Made by a program: the position numbers and the translations under genes
Part shown: positions 49,871 to 58,632 of the stretch, piece after piece
How the letters are laid out: every line of letters starts with the position of its first letter
Numbering within the stretch: the stretch's first letter is position 1
Source: Pseudomonas sp. SG20056
GTDB taxonomy: Bacteria; Pseudomonadota; Gammaproteobacteria; Pseudomonadales; Pseudomonadaceae
NCBI RefSeq assembly: GCF_031764535.1
Contig: NZ_CP134499.1
Span: 3,844,001 to 3,908,000 of the forward strand
Direction of reading: 5' to 3'
DNA: 64,000 bases
The notes under the pieces: model-generated
The model's input: only the letters and a program-made list of their open reading frames with translations
What the model was told of the DNA's origin: nothing
Databases searched by the model: none

Positions 49871-51271
49871 CTAACCGCCGAGCGTGCGCACCCAGAACAG
49901 TTCATGGCGGCGCACCGCCTTGCGGAAGAACTCGTCTTCACCGGTAGCGGGCCAGCGCCGCCCGACCAGCACACGCTGAATCCAGCGGCGGATACGCCGT
50001 TTAAGCGGCAACGGGCCTTGCAAATCGTGCTGCATGGCCAAGGCCATGGCCTTATCCAGCTGCTGCGCGGCATCCAGGCTTGGGCTCCACAGCCCATCCG
50101 CTGGCAACGCCTCGATGGCTGGCGGCAGGGCAATGCCAAACCCGGCCGGCCCCATGGGCCAGCGGTCGTTGTCATGCAGGTGGTTGGCATACAGCAACAG
50201 GGTTTTCGGCTTCCAACTGCTCAGCTCAATCGCCTCTAGCAGCGCCTGGGTACTGGCAACGTGGTCGCTGTGCGGATCCAACTGCGGGTGCGGGGTAACG
50301 ACGACCTCGGGTTGGTAGTGCTCCAGCGCAGCCACCAGATCCGCCAACAGATTGCGCCAGCAGGGCACGCCCTCGGCATCACCGGGCAACAGCAGGGCAT
50401 TGTTCATGCGAACGCTGCGGATATCCGTTTCACCGGACTCCCGCGAACCGAACGCCTGCTCAGGCTGCGCCTGCATCGCCGGCAACTGCAGGCAGTAGTA
50501 GCCAAGCTGCAGGCACTGGCTTTGCGGCACACCGCCCCACAGCGGTACCGCCAGGCTGTCCCAGGCGCGCAAACGGCCCTTGAGCTGAGCGGCAGCCGCT
50601 TGCTCCAGCCCCAGATTTTGGTAGGACTCAGCTTCAATTTCGCCCTGCGTGAGGGTCAGGATGCTGACCTCACGCGCCCGGCTGTACAGGCCAAAGGCGG
50701 CCAGCTCGGCGTCGTCAGCGTGCGGCGCGACAATCATCAAGCGCTGCTCGGCGTAATCCGGGTTGCGCTGCGCATGGAGCGTGACATGCGGATCCAGGCG
50801 GCAAAACCGGCCACGCAGCGACAACTTGCCCTGCGTCAGTAGTTCGCCCTGCCCGGATAGGTTCAGGTAGCGCCGTCCGTTCACGCCCCGCTCAAAATCC
50901 TGACGGTCGTTGCCCATCAGCACATAAGGATCGAACCAACGCCCCAGCCAACTGGCTTTTATGTGCACCTGCAGAATCAGGGTATCTGCCGCCTCCACGT
51001 CCCCTTCCTGCCTCAAGTAACCGGCATCAATGCGACCATTAACGGTACGGGTCGGCTCGGCAAAGGCGTAGCTGTAGTCATCGCTGGGCGAATAGAACAG
51101 GTGGTCGGCAAACCAAGCCTCATGGGCGACCCAGCCGAGCAATAGGAGGACCGGCACCCACCACCAGGCGACCAGTACGCCGACGAGCGCCAACCCAGCA
51201 AGGGCCAACAGCAACGCGATGCGCTTTTGCCGGCGATGGCGCTTGAGCAGGATCTGTTTACGAGCCGACAT
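49871..51271 (-). CDS. dnpA: DnpA-like PIG-L family de-N-acetylase
   Basis: A 466-residue protein with two hydrophobic stretches near the N-terminus (IALLLALAGLALVGVLVAWW and VPVLLLLGWVAHEAW), a beta-rich domain, and a PIG-L deacetylase domain from about residue 170: IVAPHADDAELAAFG (zinc His-Asp-Asp near residue 180) and a second zinc histidine in HPQLDPHSDHVAS. In P. aeruginosa the gene here, dnpA, affects LPS modification and antibiotic tolerance. It lies 2 bases after the mig-14 stop codon. Confidence 0.82.
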   Translation of the reverse strand: MSARKQILLKRHRRQKRIALLLALAGLALVGVLVAWWWVPVLLLLGWVAHEAWFADHLFYSPSDDYSYAFAEPTRTVNGRIDAGYLRQEGDVEAADTLILQVHIKASWLGRWFDPYVLMGNDRQDFERGVNGRRYLNLSGQGELLTQGKLSLRGRFCRLDPHVTLHAQRNPDYAEQRLMIVAPHADDAELAAFGLYSRAREVSILTLTQGEIEAESYQNLGLEQAAAAQLKGRLRAWDSLAVPLWGGVPQSQCLQLGYYCLQLPAMQAQPEQAFGSRESGETDIRSVRMNNALLLPGDAEGVPCWRNLLADLVAALEHYQPEVVVTPHPQLDPHSDHVASTQALLEAIELSSWKPKTLLLYANHLHDNDRWPMGPAGFGIALPPAIEALPADGLWSPSLDAAQQLDKAMALAMQHDLQGPLPLKRRIRRWIQRVLVGRRWPATGEDEFFRKAVRRHELFWVRTLGG

Positions 51272-51273
51272 GA

Positions 51274-52170
51274 TCAAACCTGATAAACCGCGACGCGGGT
51301 GCACCAGCGGTCTTTGTATTCGCGGTCAGCCCGGCCGAAGGAATAGCGCAACGGCTTGCCCAGCGCGCGAGCTTCACTCCAGGCGGTCTGCGTATTGATA
51401 AAACTCAGCACGCTGCCAGGGCTGAACTCGCGGTTTTGCGGATCAACCCCGCCATTGATGTATTCCAGACTCACCCACTGCGGCGCTTCGACGCGATACA
51501 GCACTTGAATCGCCACCGGCTGGTCGTTCAGGTAGATCAGCGAGCCGGTCATAAAGTCGCGCATCAGGCTGAACACTTCTGCTAGATGCGCCTTACCGGT
51601 GGCTTCAAAACCCCAGCGGCGCTGAAACAGATCGGCATAAATTACCGCCTGCTCGGTAGCGGAAAGCTCCAGCATCGGCCGAATCACTCCGCCCGCCTCT
51701 TCCAACAAACGCTGCTCGCGGCGCTGGTTGTAGCGAAACTTCTTGCTGTACTCCTCAGGCTCGCGGGCAAGTGCCAGCCCCTCGGGTTGCTCACGCAGGG
51801 TGCTGATCGCTCCAGCATTGAGGATGGAAATATAACGACCGCGATGGCGCAACGAGACGCTGGCCAAGGGCGCCGCAGGCAGAATCAACTCGGCATTGCC
51901 AAGGTCGAACAGACCGCGTTTACCCTTCTGCTTGAGCACATCCTTGGACAGTGCCAAGTGCCGTCCCCACGTCGGAATCGCCGCCTGCAGATCGCCACTG
52001 GCAAACCAGCCGAGATAGCGAACAGGAATACCGGCCAGAGCGGCCAGACGCTCGACCACCTGAGGATGACTGGCCACGCTACCGCCAAAACGTTGCCAGG
52101 CCTCGGCATAAGCAGCCTCATCAATCGGTGCCCAGCCACGCTCACGCCAAGCGCGTAAATGACTGAGCAT
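51274..52170 (-). CDS. mig-14: Mig-14 family GNAT-fold protein
   Basis: A 298-residue protein of the Mig-14 type, related to GNAT/FemX acyltransferases: QLRRE-like RYNQRREQRLLEEAGGVIRPM in the central region and a C-terminal SLEYINGGVDPQNREFSPGSVLSF acetyl-CoA-fold segment. Mig-14 gives resistance to antimicrobial peptides in Salmonella and Pseudomonas. The start codon shares one base with the msbA stop (TGATG), so it is made with the lipid A flippase. Confidence 0.82.
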   Translation of the reverse strand: MLSHLRAWRERGWAPIDEAAYAEAWQRFGGSVASHPQVVERLAALAGIPVRYLGWFASGDLQAAIPTWGRHLALSKDVLKQKGKRGLFDLGNAELILPAAPLASVSLRHRGRYISILNAGAISTLREQPEGLALAREPEEYSKKFRYNQRREQRLLEEAGGVIRPMLELSATEQAVIYADLFQRRWGFEATGKAHLAEVFSLMRDFMTGSLIYLNDQPVAIQVLYRVEAPQWVSLEYINGGVDPQNREFSPGSVLSFINTQTAWSEARALGKPLRYSFGRADREYKDRWCTRVAVYQV

Positions 52171-53993
52171 CAGGCATCAGGCTCCGCGACCAGATCATCA
52201 ACCTCGACGAAGTCGCGCGCATGCAAGCGTGCGTAGTAACCGTTCAGCGCCAGCAACTCGCTGTGAGTACCGCGCTCGACAATCTGCCCCTGGTCCATTA
52301 CCAGAATCAGATCAGCCTTCTCGATTGTGCTTAGCCGGTGGGCGATAACCAGTGTCGTACGCCCCTTCATCACCTCATCCAGCGCGCCCTGGATATGCCG
52401 CTCCGACTCAGTATCCAGCGCGGATGTGGCCTCATCGAGAATCAGTAGCGGCGCGTTCTTCAACAATGCGCGGGCAATCGCCAAGCGCTGCCGCTGACCG
52501 CCGGAAAGCAGCACACCATTCTCACCAACCAGGGTTGCGTAACCTTCCGGAAGTTTCTCAATAAACTCAGCCGCGTAGGCCGCTTCAGAGGCTTTACGCA
52601 CATCATCAAACGGCGCGCCAGCCAGATCGCCGTAGGCAATATTATTGGTCACAGTATCGTTAAACAGGGTGACGTGCTGTGTCACCAGCGCAATGTGCTG
52701 ACGCAGGTTACGCAGACTGTATTGCTCGACATCCAGACCGTCGAGCAGGATCTGGCCATGTTCGTGATGATAGAAACGCGGGATCAGACTGGCCAGAGTG
52801 GACTTGCCACTGCCCGAACGGCCCACCAAAGCGACCATTTGGCCAGGATCCGCAACAAAGGAAATGTTATTGAGTACTGGTTTTTCGGCCCCGGGATATT
52901 GGAAGCTCAGATCACGCACCTCAAGGCGCCCGCTGACCCGTGCGCGTTCTTCGGTACCGTGATCAACCTCCTGATCCTCATCCAGCTGCTCGAAAATGCT
53001 TTCGGCACCAGCCAGTCCCTTCTGCACCGTGGCGCTGACTTCGGACAGCTGACGAATCGGCTTAGGTAGCAAGCCCGCCAGGGTGATATAGGCCACTAGG
53101 TCACCTGGCGAAGCATCGCCACGCATCAGCAGCACAAGGAACATCAGCACGGCCATGGCGCTATAAATCACCAACTGCAACATTGGCGTATACACCGCGC
53201 CGGTCTTGGTCATGCGTAGCTGTTTCTCTCGGTTACTGTTACTTGCGCTGAGAAACCGGGTCTGCTCGTAAGACTCACCGCCGAAACTACGAACAACCCG
53301 ATAGCCCTGAATCGTCTCGGATGCAACGTGGGTCACATCCCCCATAGCCACCTGGATCTTCTTGCTCTGCTTACGGAATTTACGACTGGCACTGGTGACC
53401 ATCAGACCGATCAGCGGCAAAATTGCCAACATCACCAAGGTCAACTTCCAGTTCATCCACAACAACGAGGCGAACAGGAAAATCACTGTCATGCCCTCGC
53501 GCACCACCACCTTGATCGCATCGGTAGCAGCCCCCGTAACCATGGTGACGTTAAAACTGATCCGTGAAATCAGGTGGCCCGAGTTGTGGGTATCAAAATA
53601 GCGATTAGGCAACACCAGCAGATTGTTAAACAGTGACACCCGTAGGTCATGCACCAACCCCAGGGAAACTCTGGCCAGAAAGTAGTTACCCAGAAAGGAA
53701 CCAATGCCCTGCCAGAGCGCAATCAACACGATCAGAAGCGGCACAACATGCATGAGCTTTAGATCGACAAAGAACGAGATGTCCTTGAGGTAGGGAATAG
53801 TCGCGAAAAAGCTGGCGTCCGGGTTGGCTAGGCCATCCACAAAATATTTGAGGATGTAGCCAAACATCGGCTGGGTGGATGCAAAAATCAAAAAGCCCAA
53901 GATACTGATGGCAAACAGGCCCGAGTAGGGGACCACGTATTTCAGCAATCGCAAATAAACCTTGATGCTCGATTGCTGGTTAGAATTGGCCAT
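52170..53993 (-). CDS. msbA: MsbA, lipid A export ABC transporter
   Basis: A 607-residue half-transporter that flips lipid A-core across the inner membrane. Six membrane helices lie in about residues 20-320. The ATPase domain (about 350-590) has Walker A GRSGSGKSTLASLI, the signature LLSGGQRQRLAIARALL and Walker B LLILDEATSALD. It diverges from the kinase-fold gene across 34 bases. Its stop overlaps the mig-14 start. Confidence 0.97.
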   Translation of the reverse strand: MANSNQQSSIKVYLRLLKYVVPYSGLFAISILGFLIFASTQPMFGYILKYFVDGLANPDASFFATIPYLKDISFFVDLKLMHVVPLLIVLIALWQGIGSFLGNYFLARVSLGLVHDLRVSLFNNLLVLPNRYFDTHNSGHLISRISFNVTMVTGAATDAIKVVVREGMTVIFLFASLLWMNWKLTLVMLAILPLIGLMVTSASRKFRKQSKKIQVAMGDVTHVASETIQGYRVVRSFGGESYEQTRFLSASNSNREKQLRMTKTGAVYTPMLQLVIYSAMAVLMFLVLLMRGDASPGDLVAYITLAGLLPKPIRQLSEVSATVQKGLAGAESIFEQLDEDQEVDHGTEERARVSGRLEVRDLSFQYPGAEKPVLNNISFVADPGQMVALVGRSGSGKSTLASLIPRFYHHEHGQILLDGLDVEQYSLRNLRQHIALVTQHVTLFNDTVTNNIAYGDLAGAPFDDVRKASEAAYAAEFIEKLPEGYATLVGENGVLLSGGQRQRLAIARALLKNAPLLILDEATSALDTESERHIQGALDEVMKGRTTLVIAHRLSTIEKADLILVMDQGQIVERGTHSELLALNGYYARLHARDFVEVDDLVAEPDA

Positions 53994-54027
53994 TCGGCAC
54001 GCCTCGTACGACGACTAGAGAAATTAG

Positions 54028-54642
54028 ATGCGGATTGTAACAGCGAAAGAATTCCAAGATTGGCTGAGCCACGGTGAGGTGCTGGAAAAAGACAGTCATG
54101 GTCCCAAGGTAGTTCGACTGAGCAGCGGCCAGTTGCTGAAAATATTCCGCAGCCGCCGCCTGCCTCTACTCGCGCGCCTACGCCCCGAAGCAGTCCGTTT
54201 CGATGATCGCGCCAAGCGCTTGCAGACCTTGGGTATCCAGACGCCAATCATTTGCGAAACATGCTGGATCGACCGCAGCAAACTTGTTAGCGCCTGCCTC
54301 TACGAGCCACTCGTCGGCCAGCCGCTGGATCGTATATTTCTCGACAGTAGGGCACAGTTCAATTTGCTGTTACCGCAACTGGCAGCCTATATCTACCGCC
54401 TGCATCAGCGCGGCATCTACTTCCGCTCGCTGCATTTGGGCAACATTCTGCGGACTCCGGATAATGACTTCGGCCTGATCGACTTTCTTGACATTCGTTT
54501 CAAAAACCGACCACTGGGACGCATGCTGATTCGCCGCAACTTCCAGCACCTGCGCAACTACCTGCAGCGGCGAAAGGTGGAGAACTTCCCGTGGGAGGAA
54601 CTGGTGGCTGCCTACAAAGCCGCTAGCAAGTCATCCAACTGA
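54028..54642 (+). CDS. LPS-core kinase-fold protein, catalytic Asp missing
   Basis: A 204-residue protein of the Kdo/heptose-kinase-like fold: N-terminal ATP-side strands (LSSGQLLKIF), a helix, and a catalytic loop YFRSLHLGNIL at residues 131-141. The usual H-G-D-L-H-x-x-N loop reads F-R-S-L-H-L-G-N, so the catalytic Asp is Ser134. The metal loop is LIDFLDIRF with Asp152. The same place in P. aeruginosa carries a similar gene. It may be a pseudokinase or use another base. It diverges from msbA, and its last 31 bases overlap the end of the opposite gene. Confidence 0.72.
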   Translation: MRIVTAKEFQDWLSHGEVLEKDSHGPKVVRLSSGQLLKIFRSRRLPLLARLRPEAVRFDDRAKRLQTLGIQTPIICETCWIDRSKLVSACLYEPLVGQPLDRIFLDSRAQFNLLLPQLAAYIYRLHQRGIYFRSLHLGNILRTPDNDFGLIDFLDIRFKNRPLGRMLIRRNFQHLRNYLQRRKVENFPWEELVAAYKAASKSSN

Positions 54643-55430
54643 TCTAGAGTCAGCTTGGGTAGCACACTACCTGGCAAACGGCTTTCTAACGACAGGTTGT
54701 AGACCTGAAAAGCTGGGTTAACCACACGCTTAGCCATCAACTCAAAACAGGGCAGGATGTAGTCCTCGTAATCGCCATCCAAACGACTACCGACAGCATC
54801 CTCACCCTGCTCGTAGAAACGACCTTTACTCGAATCCAGGTCCATCCCAACTACGAAGACTTGCTGGAACCCCAAGTGATAGGCCAACTGAATCCCGGTG
54901 TAGGGGATTGTGCGACTACTGAAGTAACCTTTATCGATGTTACGACTGAAACCAATGCGATTGGGCTTCTGGCGGAACAGCGAAAAATGACACTCGAAAT
55001 CGGCATCCTTGCGGGCAGCCCAGGAAAACTGCCTATCGCTCATAGGCTTACGCCCGTCGACAGGGCGATTGGCACGCTCAAAACAATAAACTGATCGCCC
55101 AACAAGAGCATCTGGCACTTGGGCCAGTAGAGTCTCAATCACCCGCGGACTAAAGGCTACGTTTTGCGCCGAGGCAATTCCCTGCTGCAGGAATGGCAAG
55201 CGATTACGCACAAAGCTGCTGTCGTCACAAATATAGAACAGCGGCCTCACACCGGCTTCGGCAAAGCGGCAGATCGAACCATTCATGGACATCATGGAAT
55301 ACTGCGAATACCGCAGCAGAGGAAACTCGCTCACGGAAGGGCCAGAGGCAACAATAAATAACGCTCCAGAATATTTTCCACGCAGTCTTTCAAAAGCCAG
55401 CGTATTCACCACACGCCCATTTTCGAGCAT
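54612..55430 (-). CDS. GT42/DUF115-like putative glycosyltransferase
   Basis: A 272-residue soluble protein. LFIVASGPSVSEFPLLRY (Gly-Pro-Ser at 30-32) near the N-terminus, TGIQLAYHLGFQQVFVVGMDL in the middle and VYNLSLESRL near the end match the order of motifs in CstII-type sialyltransferases (GT42) and in the related DUF115/MptE-like proteins. Sugar donor and acceptor are unknown; a CMP-activated sugar such as Kdo would fit GT42-like folds. It ends inside the last 31 bases of the converging kinase-fold gene. The region is more AT-rich than its neighbours. Confidence 0.6.
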   Translation of the reverse strand: MLENGRVVNTLAFERLRGKYSGALFIVASGPSVSEFPLLRYSQYSMMSMNGSICRFAEAGVRPLFYICDDSSFVRNRLPFLQQGIASAQNVAFSPRVIETLLAQVPDALVGRSVYCFERANRPVDGRKPMSDRQFSWAARKDADFECHFSLFRQKPNRIGFSRNIDKGYFSSRTIPYTGIQLAYHLGFQQVFVVGMDLDSSKGRFYEQGEDAVGSRLDGDYEDYILPCFELMAKRVVNPAFQVYNLSLESRLPGSVLPKLTLDQLDDLLAAL

Positions 55431-55461
55431 TACCTAAAACCCTCGCCGTACAACAATTTAC

Positions 55462-56586
55462 TTAGATCGCCGCAGCCAACAATACTTGCTGCATACGCCG
55501 CGCAACATCTTGCAAGTGCTCAACAGAGGCTTCCTGCCAATGCCCTGAGACACAGTACTGGTGCTGCAAATAATGCAAAAAACTACATCTAAGCTCTTCA
55601 TCAAGCTCCCAGTTCGGATACTCCCCCGCAAGGCGAAGTAACTCACTTAATGAGTCAGCATGCGCCACCAGACCTTCAATATTGAAGAAAGCATTGCCCA
55701 AAGTCAGGACAGACTTACCCAGCAGCAGGCTCTCGACCCCTACGGTTGAGTTCAAAGTGACCACGAACAGACTGCGTTCAATCAACTCCTGCGTGCTATT
55801 CCCATTAGCGAACAGCAAGCGCTCATGACAACGCTGATGTAATTCTGGATAGCTCTCGCGGCTCGAAGGGTGCTCCTTGAACACCACAGTAAAATCAAAT
55901 TCGTCAGCCAGCCGCTCACCCAAAGTAAACAACGCCGACATGCTGCCTACCCATGGAGAGAACAACCGCACCTGTGTATCCCGGTCATCCTGGAACGGAA
56001 TAAACACGAAACGCTCTGGCAGACTTATAGATTCAAGGCCAACTATTCTAGGTTTACGCGGCACCAGCTTAACTGGCACGGCTGAAACAACAGCTTGCTG
56101 CTCAGCATAAGCACGATAAAAAGCAGCTGTGCGCGGCATTGAATTATTGTAATTAACACCGCGAGGATCAAAAGTCGTGGTATTAGGCAGTAATCCATTT
56201 TCAAAAAAAACAGCCTTACTGCCCGGCTTTAGCAACGCCAGCAGCAATTGACAATGACGCGCGGCCCCATTCCACACGGCTACTAAATCTGGGTTTTCAC
56301 GATTAAGCAAAGCTTGAATTCGCAGCCCCATGAAAAATAACTCGGCACGTAACAACAGGCGGTAAAGCATCCCATGATACTTTCTCTTAACTTTTCGCTC
56401 CTGACACTTTTCTGCAACAATCTTGATCCAGTCAACTTTTTTGACAACCTGAGAAATACAAGACAACGCAGGGAAAGGTAACCGTCCAGACTCAACCAAA
56501 AGCCCTTGTAGCGATGTTTCTGCGAGTAAACGGCCAAAGTATCGGGTCTGATGTTTAGCCAGAGAGAAGAATAAAACTTTACCCAT
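55462..56586 (-). CDS. KpsS-like capsule-type polysaccharide biosynthesis protein
   Basis: A 374-residue protein of the KpsC/KpsS superfamily: VVFKEHPSSRESYPELHQ (His-Pro near 239) and LNSTVGVESLLLGKSVLTLG near 277, followed by NAFFNIEGLV, are the two hallmark segments of KpsS-type beta-Kdo transferases. The N-terminus MGKVLFFSLAKHQTRYF starts the first Rossmann domain. The start could also be ATG 56607; neither has a good ribosome site. It lies 75 bases after waaL and 32 bases before the GT42-like gene. Base composition is AT-rich for this genome, suggesting transfer. Confidence 0.7.
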   Translation of the reverse strand: MGKVLFFSLAKHQTRYFGRLLAETSLQGLLVESGRLPFPALSCISQVVKKVDWIKIVAEKCQERKVKRKYHGMLYRLLLRAELFFMGLRIQALLNRENPDLVAVWNGAARHCQLLLALLKPGSKAVFFENGLLPNTTTFDPRGVNYNNSMPRTAAFYRAYAEQQAVVSAVPVKLVPRKPRIVGLESISLPERFVFIPFQDDRDTQVRLFSPWVGSMSALFTLGERLADEFDFTVVFKEHPSSRESYPELHQRCHERLLFANGNSTQELIERSLFVVTLNSTVGVESLLLGKSVLTLGNAFFNIEGLVAHADSLSELLRLAGEYPNWELDEELRCSFLHYLQHQYCVSGHWQEASVEHLQDVARRMQQVLLAAAI

Positions 56587-56660
56587 ACTAATACTGTCGC
56601 CCCGCATGGAGATAAATCACACCAGAGCCTTCTGATGCACACACAATCAGCAATATCAAA

Positions 56661-57854
56661 TCAGCCAGTATCAAGAGCATCATGACGATCAGGTTCTAGC
56701 CTTGACTGCCTCGGTATAAAAAGAGCAAAGGCTAGGAATACTGGCAACCAAACTGTAAACCACTCCTCTCGAGGTTTAACCCAAGGCCCGATACCATCCG
56801 TGAGCAATGCAACAGCTGAAAAACAGCAGATGGCACAAAGTGTTTGACCCGGAACACTGGCGCGCATTGACCACGCTCGCCACACAACGGCTCCCTGCAA
56901 AGCAACCCAGAAAAACACCCCAACCACGCCCAGCTGCAGAGCCATATGCACATAGAGATTGTGCGTATGGTCAAAATTCCTGCCCAACTCAGCTACCAGC
57001 AGCTGATACTCAGCGCCTACCCCTAGCCCCAGCCAAGGATTTGCTAACCACAACCCCCAAGCCTGCTCCAGCAGCTGAGGACGATAGGACAAACCCCCAC
57101 GGAGCAACTGCTCGGGCAACAACCAAGCGCCTAGGCATGCGGCAAATATCGCGAAACCACCGATTAACCATGCCTTTCGAGAACCCGACCAGAGACCTGA
57201 AAGCACCAAACACACCAATAACGCAAGTGCAGGGCCTTTGCTGCGCGACATCAGTAGAAAAGAGAGGTAACCCAAGCACGCCAACAACCATACCAACCCC
57301 TGATAGCGCCGAGGTAACCAGCCACGCATAAATAACAGAGCAAGCCCCATAACCCCCATTACATGGGATGCAAGAATGGTGTGATTGAGTAGGCCGGTGG
57401 CCACAATGCGCATATCTAGTGGCTGCCCCTGCCACGCATAAAAATAGAAGAGCGACCACCACGCCAATACAGCCCCCAGCACTGCACTACCCAAAAGGAC
57501 TTGCCAAAATAGGCGCGGGTTAAGCCCTGCCAAAGCGACTATTGCGTTAAGCGCAAGGCAGACATAGAACATCTCCTTAAGCTTGCCTACCTCCCCCCCC
57601 CAACTTATCGATAATCCAGCCCATAACACTGATAGGGCCAATATAAGCAGCAGCAACCTGTCCCAAGACCGTCGCACAACCGGAATAGTAAAAACCGCTA
57701 ACAACCCCGGCAACCAGAAGAATAGGATCAATCCCTGCTGATAGAGCTTGCTAGTTGGCAGCAAGAACATCCCCAGCAATAACCATGCAAAGCCAAAAGC
57801 AAGCCATCGAGTCAAGGCTGTTGACAGCCAAGGAAATGGCAATGAGTGAGTCAT
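56661..57854 (-). CDS. waaL: O-antigen ligase (WaaL)
   Basis: A 397-residue polytopic membrane protein with about 11-12 helices and the O-antigen-ligase (Wzy_C) region. The periplasmic loop has FDHTHNLYVHMALQLG, with His296 and His298 as candidates for the catalytic histidine, and an Arg in the YRPQLLEQAWGLWLANPWLGLGVG segment (the conserved Arg-x-x-L/Pro-G-G-type loop). It joins O polysaccharide to lipid A-core at the periplasmic face. Start ATG 57854 with GGAG upstream. Confidence 0.85.
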   Translation of the reverse strand: MTHSLPFPWLSTALTRWLAFGFAWLLLGMFLLPTSKLYQQGLILFFWLPGLLAVFTIPVVRRSWDRLLLLILALSVLWAGLSISWGGEVGKLKEMFYVCLALNAIVALAGLNPRLFWQVLLGSAVLGAVLAWWSLFYFYAWQGQPLDMRIVATGLLNHTILASHVMGVMGLALLFMRGWLPRRYQGLVWLLACLGYLSFLLMSRSKGPALALLVCLVLSGLWSGSRKAWLIGGFAIFAACLGAWLLPEQLLRGGLSYRPQLLEQAWGLWLANPWLGLGVGAEYQLLVAELGRNFDHTHNLYVHMALQLGVVGVFFWVALQGAVVWRAWSMRASVPGQTLCAICCFSAVALLTDGIGPWVKPREEWFTVWLPVFLAFALFIPRQSRLEPDRHDALDTG

Positions 57855-57864
57855 AACGGCTCCA

Positions 57865-58596
57865 TTAATACGACGAGCGGCCGTAACGCATTCTTGCCCA
57901 CCAGCGCCGTAACGCTTGGCGTGTTTTGTACTTAGGCTTGCGCTCGACCTGTTCAATATCACTCATATCAAATAGGCGTTGATACGCCAGCGTCGGCCTT
58001 ATCATGAGGGTGTTAACAGAGTCCTGTAGGATTTCCGAGTAATACCAGTCAAGCGGCAAACCCGCCTCCGGTGCCTCATGAAGAATCCGCTCATAGATAC
58101 TGGCATTAACCACATAAGCATGGGCCAGCCGAACACGGCTGACTTCCCGAATATTCTCAGAAATATCCGTTTTCTTGCCGCCCTTCTTCAAGGTACCGCC
58201 GAGATACAGCATCCCCCAATCGCGCCCCAGCAATTGCTTGCACGCCCGGCTCAGCACGACGGGGGTATAGGGCTCAAACTCGCAGTCGTCTTCAAGAATC
58301 AGTACCGACGACCAGCCTGCATCACGCGCCATACGAATAATGGCCAGATGACTGCGCATACACGCCCAAGTCGTCTGCAGTTTGTGCTCTGCAGACGGAC
58401 TAGGGCCATCAACACGCTGGAGAAACCCCTTGAGCGCCATCGTTGGCTGATCATCAGCGAAGTCCCGAACACTGATGGCGGAGAAACGCTCTGCAGCGAT
58501 ACCTACCTGCGCCAAATTTTCGGTCATCCTCGCCCAGCGATCAGTGCGGTGATCAAGATTGATGACAAATGCATGTTCAAAACACAATCCGGTCAT
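57865..58596 (-). CDS. Glycosyltransferase family 25 protein
   Basis: A 243-residue cytoplasmic glycosyltransferase. HAFVINLDHRTDRWARM at the N-terminus, a helix rich in MRSHLAIIRMARDAG, and the metal-binding ILEDDCEF (Glu-Asp-Asp near 101) are the GT25 hallmarks seen in LPS galactosyl/glucosyltransferases. Start: the ATG at 58596 is preferred to a TTG 4 codons upstream. It lies 10 bases before waaL and probably acts on the outer core. Confidence 0.82.
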   Translation of the reverse strand: MTGLCFEHAFVINLDHRTDRWARMTENLAQVGIAAERFSAISVRDFADDQPTMALKGFLQRVDGPSPSAEHKLQTTWACMRSHLAIIRMARDAGWSSVLILEDDCEFEPYTPVVLSRACKQLLGRDWGMLYLGGTLKKGGKKTDISENIREVSRVRLAHAYVVNASIYERILHEAPEAGLPLDWYYSEILQDSVNTLMIRPTLAYQRLFDMSDIEQVERKPKYKTRQALRRWWARMRYGRSSY

Positions 58597-58632
58597 AGCA
58601 TCACTCAAACAGCAGCAACCTGCTTCTAGTAG

